A DNA stretch of 34,745 nucleotides from an uncultured Bacteroidales bacterium. Lineage in GTDB: Bacteria; Bacteroidota; Bacteroidia; Bacteroidales; FEN-979. The DNA is taken from assembly GCA_903915465.1 (NCBI GenBank), contig CAIWTA010000030.1, positions 1 through 34,745 on the forward strand. Direction: 5' to 3'. The notes beneath the pieces were generated by a model that was given only the letters and a program-made list of their open reading frames with translations, did no database searches and was not told where the DNA came from. Below, piece after piece: positions 23,687-32,500 of the stretch; positions within the stretch are counted from its first letter, which is position 1, and each line of letters begins with the position of its first letter. Both the position numbers and the translations under genes were made by a program.

Positions 23687-25210
23687 CTAACGAGTAAGGA
23701 AAACTCTTTGTGAATAAACGCTGTTGTCGGTTACAACTTTCACCAGGTAATACCCATCAGCCAAACCAGGTTGAAATTTGTTCAGAATCCCACTGGTTAA
23801 ATTTGAATTGAACAGCTCAGCACCAATCATGTTGTAAACCGTGACAACACCTTTCATATTCAGGTTATTTAATGCCTTGATATAAAGATTATCCTGGTAT
23901 GAATAAATCTGAACATCCTGAACATTTTGTGCTTCCTGAATACTAAATGCAGCATCGTTAAAATGCAACAGGAATCGATTGGGATCATCGTTGACGCTAT
24001 AGTCGAAATTATACACAGCATTCGGTCTCAGATCCTGGGTATAATTCAGCTTAAGATCTTCAAGATCAATTGTTACCTGCGAAGAAAAACTTTCGATCTG
24101 ATTAAACAAAAGCGTATAACCGGAATTGAAGCCGGCTTTGAATGATAATGGAACAGTTACATGGTTGATAACGTCCGGTAAGGCATTAATACAAAGCGGA
24201 TTGTTGCCCGATAACTCCGAATAAATTTGGGGCAGTCCTGATCCGCCAAAAAATTTATGACCATCAAATTCATCTTCACCAGCAGATGCCTCTTTGACAA
24301 ACTTCACTACCATCTCATCCACCAAGTTGCCTTTTACAGCCTTGATCCTTAAAGAATTGGTTGTGGGTGCAGCAGAATTTTTAAGAAACGCAGCATTTCC
24401 ATGAACCCGGGCAGCATTATTCACCGTCAGGGATCCTCCGGCAGATTTTAAAACGGGGTCATGTATGACCATGACCCAGAATCCCTGTGTCGCAGGGATA
24501 AATCTTCGGCCACCCAACAGACTATCAGGAGGATCGGAGCCATGAAAATATGCATATTGTCCATTTACAAGCGTACCATCCACATCATGGTAAACCCAGA
24601 ACTCATTAGTGATTCTGGTTTTTGTCCAGCCAGCAGATAACATCCAGTCAACTGAACAAGGATAAGGGTTTCCGACAAGGTTAAATCCTGAAGTTGCATC
24701 ATCATTTACCCTGGTTAGTGCGTAAGGGCCAATTGAGCCATTGTTCAGTCCATTCACTCCACTTCCTGTAAACACTTCTGTTTCACTCGAAGGATAGTCA
24801 TCAACAAAGAAACCTTGCATTGGCGTCAGCGGATAATCCGTTTCCACAATATTGACCCACGCGGTTGTTGGTTCATTCCACCTGTAAAGGTAATCGCCAA
24901 GATAAACGCCACCTGAAGTTTCTGAAGGAACTGGAGAAGAACTCTGATGCCACCTGGTACCTGTCAGGTATTGTTCAACCACAGCACCACCGGCAGGACT
25001 CACACTGCTGCTAACGTTTGCGTCGATCACCAGCGAACCGCTACCAGCAGCAGTGGATTGAATGGTGATCTTTCCCGTCCCATCAATTGAAATTTTTCCA
25101 CCATCTTTCACAGTCACCTTCGCCCCGGGTTCAAGTGTCATGCCCTGTCCAAAAACCTGGTAAAACCCTGGTAAAAGGAACAGGATTAAAATAAATATTT
25201 TCGCTTTCAT
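23687..25210 (-). CDS. Secreted T9SS-sorted surface protein, 507 aa
   Basis: The signal peptide is residues about 1-21 (ending YQVFG-QG). A short beta-helix-like start (VTVKDGGKISIDGTGKITIQ) is followed by a beta-rich domain holding TPMQGFFV and LVGNPYPCSVDW, features shared with the two larger surface proteins in the window. Residues about 285-425 form the shared pre-C-terminal module (SLRIKAVKGNLVDEMVVKF to DPNRFLLHF). The last ~80 residues are a T9SS type A sorting domain (GVVTVYNMIGAELFNSN, then GYYLVKVVT and VFLTR). Binding partner and role are unknown. The gene is the last of a minus-strand set and has an intrinsic terminator. Confidence 0.88.
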   Translation of the reverse strand: MKAKIFILILFLLPGFYQVFGQGMTLEPGAKVTVKDGGKISIDGTGKITIQSTAAGSGSLVIDANVSSSVSPAGGAVVEQYLTGTRWHQSSSPVPSETSGGVYLGDYLYRWNEPTTAWVNIVETDYPLTPMQGFFVDDYPSSETEVFTGSGVNGLNNGSIGPYALTRVNDDATSGFNLVGNPYPCSVDWMLSAGWTKTRITNEFWVYHDVDGTLVNGQYAYFHGSDPPDSLLGGRRFIPATQGFWVMVIHDPVLKSAGGSLTVNNAARVHGNAAFLKNSAAPTTNSLRIKAVKGNLVDEMVVKFVKEASAGEDEFDGHKFFGGSGLPQIYSELSGNNPLCINALPDVINHVTVPLSFKAGFNSGYTLLFNQIESFSSQVTIDLEDLKLNYTQDLRPNAVYNFDYSVNDDPNRFLLHFNDAAFSIQEAQNVQDVQIYSYQDNLYIKALNNLNMKGVVTVYNMIGAELFNSNLTSGILNKFQPGLADGYYLVKVVTDNSVYSQRVFLTR

Positions 25211-25271
25211 TGGATATGGGTTAAGAATTATTAATCACCTGATTAAAAATGAACTAAGATTTCTTAGGTTA

Positions 25272-26042
25272 CTATTCCGGTTTCTTTTCCAAGTACAGTT
25301 TCATGTCAGAAATCGTGGGATTAGTAGCTTCACTGGTACATGTTATCCAGAAAGTTAGAACATCGCTTGCTGCAAGGCTGACATACCAAAAGTAAGGAAG
25401 AGATACGTAATTTGTTGAACCAGATGTGCTTATCCTGTTACTGCCTGGAATCCCGGTAGCGCTACCATTTTTGTACATCATCACTCTCCAGTCCGACCCG
25501 TTGTTTCCAGAAAGAGTTAGTACCAGGTCAACTTTGTAATCGCCTGCTGTTGAAATTGTTATCGTACTATTGGATATTGCTAAACCATCTGCCTCACTGA
25601 CAGTCATTGCCGGACTCGGGACAATTTGGGTGTAAACATTCTGTGCTACAGTGGGAGTATAAGATCCAGAGGTAAAGTAACAAGCTCCATGTATGAAATT
25701 ATAGGTTAGCAGTCCGGTCATTTGGACATTCCCAGACGCATCGATAGTCATCCGGTTGGTGTTATTCGTCCAGAATTTCATTGCTGCATTTTCCTGGTTA
25801 TTGATATTTACGCTTTTGTCTGTAGGAAGATCGATCTTAAAACCGTACGCACTGCCGGTGCCGGTTGATGACCCATTAGTTAGCTGAAAAATATCACCGC
25901 TGGTAGCGGTTTTATGAACATGTAACAATGTACTGGGCGAGGAGAATGAAGCATCATCAGTTACCAGTACTTTCTGTGCATACGTGTGGCTGAAAAAGCC
26001 AACGCACAGTAAAACTAACATGATTGATAGAATCTTTTTCAT
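25272..26042 (-). CDS. Secreted tail-fibre/C1q-like protein, 256 aa
   Basis: The signal peptide is residues about 1-22 (ending HTYA-QK). Residues 40-115 resemble phage tail-fibre/adhesin stalk repeats (GDIFQLTNGSSTGTGSAYGF, FWTNNTNRMTIDASGNVQMT). Residues about 120-252 look like a C1q/TNF-type jelly roll: a TAQNVYTQIVPSPAM-like first strand, the ISTAGDYKVDLVLTLSG strand pair, and hydrophobic strands ending KLYLEKKPE. There is no T9SS sorting domain, so it is probably secreted or surface-associated by other means, or assembled with its neighbours. It lies 61 bp upstream of the 507-aa gene on the same strand. Function is inferred only from fold-like patterns. Confidence 0.75.
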   Translation of the reverse strand: MKKILSIMLVLLCVGFFSHTYAQKVLVTDDASFSSPSTLLHVHKTATSGDIFQLTNGSSTGTGSAYGFKIDLPTDKSVNINNQENAAMKFWTNNTNRMTIDASGNVQMTGLLTYNFIHGACYFTSGSYTPTVAQNVYTQIVPSPAMTVSEADGLAISNSTITISTAGDYKVDLVLTLSGNNGSDWRVMMYKNGSATGIPGSNRISTSGSTNYVSLPYFWYVSLAASDVLTFWITCTSEATNPTISDMKLYLEKKPE

Positions 26043-26375
26043 GACTGATTTTTTTAATTTACAACTATGTTAATAATCACTTTTGGGGAGGATATACAAC
26101 TCTTTCTATGCATGGAACCTGCATCTTCTGCTCAAAACATGTGCCAAAAAGCTGGAAACGTTATATCATTTCTGAACAATCCGAATAAATATCTGATATT
26201 GTAGTACATATAAAAATAAATAAGTGTGGGAAAAAAGCAAATAGCTGCATTCATTCCCATAGCACGCTTTAATACCGAGTACATACTCGTTTTTAATGCA
26301 ATAAATTCCTGTTGTCTGAATGAAAAACCTCTGGTGGAGTTAGAGTCTGTTTAAAATTCTTTTAACATTCAGTTG
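26043..26375. other. Intergenic stretch, nothing recognised
   Basis: About 330 bp with no gene, tandem repeat or strong promoter found. It separates the hairpin cluster after the 2672-aa gene from the 256-aa gene on the same strand. Confidence 0.4.
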
Positions 26376-26517
26376 ACCCCCTTCGGGGTTCTTATTTGGT
26401 TCTTTCATTCTGCCTCCGGTTGCACCGGAGGTTATAAAGATTAAAGTCCTTCGGACTTTCTTAACATGAAAACCCTGAAAGGGGTTTAATTTGAGTAACC
26501 GCGGGTGTAACCCGCGG
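26376..26517. repeat. Five-hairpin cluster after the 2672-aa gene
   Basis: Five stems follow in a row: ACCCC/GGGGT (26376-26389), CCTCCGGT-TGC-ACCGGAGG (26413-26431), AAAGTCC-TTC-GGACTTT (26443-26459), AAACCC/GGGTTT (about 26470-26486), and CCGCGGGT-GTA-ACCCGCGG (26499-26517). Three of them have 3-nt loops, and the linkers are AT-rich. It starts 13 bp beyond the stop codon of the giant gene. No T-run follows on either strand. Composite REP-like elements of this look are common between Bacteroidota genes. Confidence 0.85.
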
Positions 26518-26529
26518 AAAATGTAATAA

Positions 26530-29500
26530 TTACAAATTGACTTTCCTTGTAAACACCCCGTTGGTTGAGATCATCTTAACAATATAATTCCCTTTGCTAA
26601 CCGAAGGCCTGAGAGTGATAATTCTGTCACTGTTTACTTTTACTTTCATCATTTCCTTTCCTAAAATGTCGTAGATATAAACTTCACCCTTCAAAGGTTC
26701 TCCATCCTTTGATTGAATATATATGCAATCATTATAGGAATAGATCTGAACAGCACCTGAATTATTCAGCTCATTTACTTTAAATGAAGGGTTGTAGAAA
26801 TGAAGCAGGAATCTGTCGGGATTATCAATCGTATCGTAGGTAAAACTGTACTCCGGGTACATTCTCAGGTTCTGCGTAGTGTTTAATTTCAGATCCTCAA
26901 GATTGATGGAAATATTATCCGGGAAACTTCCGGCTTCACTTGCATTAAGAAGATAATCTCCAGGAATACTGACATAAAAGCCCATAGGAACAGTAAAATT
27001 CATTTCTGTAAAAGAAAGCGCATTCACCGTCACCATTGTATCCCTTATCTTTGTATAAATCTGTGGTGCGTCTGCATTGCCATGAAATTTTAATGCATCA
27101 TAACCAGGTTCATAATAACCATTTCTTTCAGGATTAAAATAGATTGAAAGTTCGTCGGAATATTGATTGACTGTTCCTGTTGCCTTAATGCGAAGCAGAT
27201 CTGGAATCAATTCTGCTTCCTTCCAGAATGGCTCTGATAACGTATGCGTTCGTGCAGCATTAGTAAATCCTACTGATCCGCTGTTTTGCTGTGGAGATGG
27301 ATTTGTTCCGCTGTTGCAATGAACAAAAAAGCCCTGCATTGGAGGAATGTATTGTGAATGTGTTCCTCCTCCTCCTGAAACCCAGACCTTATAATTACCT
27401 GAGCCACTCAGATCCCAGAACCAGGTAGCCGATTCAGCTCCGGTATATGCCAATTGAGAAGCATCAAGTCCTGAAGGATAAGGATTTCCAAGTAAATTCC
27501 AGCCATTATAATCAGAAGAACCTGCATTCCATGTCCTGGTAACATTGATGTTTTGATTTCCGGTGTTCAGCGACCCGGTAAATAATTTTGTCGAAGTGTT
27601 ATTGACCCATACTGCAAATCCTTTCATTGGATCCAACAAAATATCAGTTGGAATGATGAATTCATATTTATACAAAGGTTCGTTGTATTGCATAAGATAC
27701 TCTGTCAAAAATATTCCGGATTGGCCGGCAGTTATCGGAGAAGACACCATATGCCATTCGCTCTCAGATCCTGAATTTGTGAGGTATCTTTGCACTGTTG
27801 CCGTTCCGCTTCCGCTAATGCCATTGTCAATAAATGAAGCAGAACCACTTGCATTAGATTTTAGCACTAAACTTTCCCCTGAGCCGAGGGTTGTGGTGCC
27901 ATTTACCGTAAGGTTTTTTGCCGGATTGATTATCATTGAGCCATCAACCACTGTGAGGTTGCCATTTACATTTGTATTTACATTAAAAACTGCTCCATAA
28001 ACGTTTGAGATTGAAAGATGATTAAATGTAAGAGCTGTTGTTCCGGAAATTGTCTGTTCATCGGGACCATTCATCACCACAGTTCCTCCATTGGCGGAAA
28101 AAGTCGCAGCTATTGTCATATCCCCATAGATGGAAAGGGAGGAAGCAGGCATGGTCTTGGTTCCGGAACCACTTAGAAACAGGTTATGATATCCGGGGGT
28201 TAATCCATTTGGGTTTACTATTGCCTGACTGCCGCCATTATATTCTATATTGTTATCGAATATCGCAGCATTGAGGGTTCCATCATTGGTTAATGTTCCG
28301 GAAATTTGTGTTGATGAGTTGGTCGTCATTGTCAATCCTGAACCATTTAAGAGTGAAAGGTTGAAAAAACTGGTATACCCATTTATGGTTGCACTCGCGT
28401 TTGAAAATTTGACTGTGCTGGTACCTGCGTTAAAAGTTCCTCCGACATTGTTCCATGCGCTACTGCCACCATTTATGGTTAATTGTGCAGATGAAGCCGA
28501 ATTCAAAATACCTGCAGCATCAATGGTTAAGGTTTTTATTTCGGTTACACTGGGTAAAGTCGGAGAGTTTAGCGTTGTTGAAGCGTCCGGAATGATAATA
28601 TTTTTATCTGATGATGGTCCTGCATTTGGGGTCCAGTTTTCAATACTGGTCCAGGAGTCAGATACCGATCCATTCCATGTCAGCGTTGATGTGGTACTAT
28701 ACTCATCAAGTGTAATATTTTTATTTGCATCCCAGGTCGATGTGAAGTAATTGCCCACGTTAATATTTGAAAGAGCAATCCAATTATCTGTTGAATTATA
28801 AGCCGACCGTCCGTATTCCAAATTCGGTGTTGGTCCGACCCACAAAACCAAATGTCCTTCATCATTTCCGTTGAGTTCGGAATCGAGGTAGTGAATTGAG
28901 AATACAGCTTTGGTACCACTTCCGCCGGTTTGAATAACCTGTATTTCGCGAGCTATTGCTCCTGAACTCCAGGAAGGTACTGTTCCAATAGTGATCTTCG
29001 CGCTCATTTGAGTCGGCATTGTTCCTTCGGTAGGGAAATATGCTGTTGTAAACTCATTTCCAAAAGTATAAGTAACTCCTGAAACGATGCTGCCTCGTGT
29101 TACAATTCCTGTAACATCACCAATTCCAGTAGTGGTGGCTGATGCGCCCATGGTCAGTGTTTTCATCGCAGAACCATCCCACATATCGAGGCTGCCTTTG
29201 GTAGACGATGGGTTCTCACTTTGTAAATGGAGCAGGCCATTTACAGTAAAATCACTGCTTGAGGTAACGCCGCCTGTAGCGTTTATGGTTAAATTATTGA
29301 CATCCCCCGAAAAAATTGAGACAGGAAGCGTTATGGCAGTGGTATTGGTAAAAGTTAAAGTAGCTGAAGAATTACTTGCATCAATAGTACCGCTTGTTCT
29401 TACGGGCGAACTTCCTGATAATGTTAATGTATTTGCACCAAGATTAAATGTTCCTGATGATAACTCCAACAGTCCGTTTACCATCACGTTTTGATTGCCA

Positions 29501-32500
29501 AGCATAACGCCGCCGGATCTGTTAATTGTGAGATTATTAACGGAAGGGGTGGCGGTAAATAGATTATCTGGACTTGTGAAGGCGCCTGTACCTCCAAAAC
29601 TCAATGAAGAGAGGGGACTTACTTCAATATAACCGGAAGTTTTACTGATTGTTCCGTTAATTCCCAGGGTTGTTGCTCCTACACTGAGATTGCCGCTGGT
29701 AAGTGTAAGCAAATTATTTATATTTTCATTGGCGAGAAGTATAACTCCATTGCTGTTGTCGATGGTCAACTTGTCGAATGTTGTTGTGGCAGTTCCGTAA
29801 ACCGACTGAGCTGAAGCGCCATTCATCGAAATAGTATTTCCTGCTGAGGCTGTGAAAACGCCGCTATTGTCAAAGTTTCCTCCAATGGCGTGAGTAAAGT
29901 TTCCGGTAATGAATGTTGATCCGGATTCGATGGTCAATTCTCCTCCAACGGTTATCGCAGCGCCGGCAGTTGCTGTGACAGTTCCGGATGTGGTGAAATC
30001 CCCGGCAACCGACAGAGCAGTTGCGGGAAGTGATTTTGATCCGGAGCCACTTAGGATAAGGTTGTAATAACCCGGAGTAGGTCCGTTAGGATTAATAATA
30101 ATCTGGTCAGTACCATTGAATTCGATAGTGTTGGGTAATAAAGCAGCTTTTAAAACGCCTGTTCCTTCCAGGGCCAGGGTACCGGCAATACGCATAATAT
30201 TTCCGGACTGTGCTGTCAACCCTGCGCCATTGGCAATTGTTACATTATAGAAATTGGTTGGATCAGCCATGGTGGCATTTGCGTGGGTAAAGATCACAGT
30301 GCTGGTACCCGCGTTGAACGTTCCCAAGTTAAGCCATGCGCCAGTGCTGCCGGCAACAGTCATTGTTGTTGTTGCCCCACCATCAAGTATTCCTCCACTC
30401 TGTATTGTTATTGTCTTCACAAGGGCTGATGGACTCGAAGGTAAAACCGGATCATGTAAGGTTGTGGAAGCGTCAGGAATCACGACAGAGCTGGTTAGAC
30501 CGGGTATTACACCTCCTGACCAGTTATTTTGATCGTTCCAGTCAGTGCTGGGTGTTCCTTGCCATGTAAAATCCGCAGATTCTTTGTTTGATAACCCCCA
30601 GGGGTGATCGTCGAAAGCAGTACCAAAGTAGGTTATACTACGATTGGAAATGGCAACCCAGTTTTCGGTTATACTCTGGTTTGCCTTACCATGTTCCTCC
30701 ACAATAGGAGGAATGTCATTAGGGTGATAATCCCATATTACCAGGTTACTTTCAATATTTGATTGAAGTTCGCTATCAAGATAGTGCAAACTCAACGTTA
30801 CAGTTGTACCTGAGCCGCCGGTACGGATAATATCATAGGTTCGCTGCACAGCAGTGCCTTTCCATGAAGGAGCTGTACCTATTCCGATCTTAAAACTGAT
30901 ATCTGCTGGCATCGTTCCGCCGGCAGCAATAGTCATTGTTGTAAACTGGTTCCCGAAAGAATAATCTGTACTTGCCACAAATGAAGAACGTTTCACAATC
31001 CCGGTAACATCGCCAATACCTGTGGTGGTAGCATTTGCGCCCATGATGAGGGTGTTTGTGCCTAAGTCAAGGCTGCCTTTTATGGCTGATGGATTTGCAC
31101 TTTGCAGGTTGAGGACACCATTTGTAGTGAAATCGCTATTCGCTGTGATACCTCCTGCACCATTAATCGTCAGATTATTAACATTCCCTGTGAAAATTGA
31201 GGCAGGAAGTGTTATGGCAGCAGCATTGGTAAAAGTTAAGGTAGCACCGGCATTGCCCGCATCAATTGATCCGGTTGTTCTTGTGAGCGAACTGCCTGAT
31301 ATGGTTAATGTGTTTGCGCCAACCGTTAAGATTCCGTTGGTTAATGCAAGTGTACCGCCAATACTCACTGAACCGCCCAGAGTAATCCCATTTGCACGAT
31401 TTAATGTCAGGTTGTTTAGCGAAACAGCAGGTAATGATGTACTTGCACCGCTGCCACCAATTGAAATATTAGTTGAACTGCCACCGGTTAATGTGCCTGA
31501 TGTTGTGGTAATGGCTCCATTAAGCGTTAATGTATTTGCCCCGATTGCAAAAGCGCCGCTTGTCAGCGTTAAAGTTTGGGGTATCGTTAAATCATTATTT
31601 AATGCTAATCCGTTGGCGTTGTTTATTGTCAGACCATCAATAATATTGCTTACAAATGCTCCGGAAGGAATGCTTTGTGCCGATGTTCCGGCAAACACAA
31701 CAACCGATGAAGTTGCGGTGGCATCTATCTGAGCTCCATTAGAAAAAATCAGGTTTCCGTTTATTGTGAGTTGTTTCCCATTAACCACCAGCTTATCGGT
31801 ACTTTGTGCGTTTGTGATATTGCCGACAGTTCTGTTTTGGTCCAACACGCAATTGCGGTCTGGATTTGCAGCAAAAATTATGTCAGCTCCATCTGGAGGG
31901 ACTGCGCCACTGGTCCAGTTACCGGCAGTAGCAAAATCGGTGCTAGTGCTGCCTTGCCAGGTATAATTATTGGCTTCCAAAGCCCCTATTTTGGGCGTGG
32001 CGCCTCTGGTAAGTCCGGCATAATCGGTCGTGATACCCGTGCCTGAAATGCCAGGCATTACAGCAGAAGTATAATAATTAACTGCAGATGTACCTCCCGG
32101 AGTGGTAAAGCCGGGGTTGATAGCTAAGCTATTTACATCCTGACTGGTTCCAAGTTTCCAGGCGGTTAAGTCAGCTTTCTCCAACGTACTTATCTTGCCA
32201 AGCACAGTACCTGCAAAATAGTAATCGTTATAATCAATAGTTAAACCAGCAACACCTGCCAAAACGATAGCATAATGTTTTCCTGTACTGCCTCCTGAGC
32301 GGGCATTATCCAATATATTATTTCGATAATTTCTGGTAGAAGTATTGTTTGCATTATTTAACGCTGCAGTTGACGAAGTTATCCCGGAAGAAACACTTCC
32401 TCCAATATATATCGTATTAAAATACAAGTTGACAGTATTGCCGGCAACCGTGCCATCCCAGATACCATTTATTTGATAACCAAGGGTAGTGCCTCCCAGA

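Noticed and set aside
25272-26042. Tail-fibre-like gene as evidence of a prophage
   Set aside because: There are no phage structural, lysis or integrase genes nearby, and the protein has its own signal peptide and lies among secreted surface proteins.
31022-31732. Long plus-strand open frame (236 codons) antisense to the 2672-aa gene
   Set aside because: It arises because the Thr/Ser/Asn/Gly-rich codons of the repeats rarely give stops on the opposite strand. The product is Val/Pro-rich low complexity with no start signal, as is the 166-codon frame at 28250-28750.
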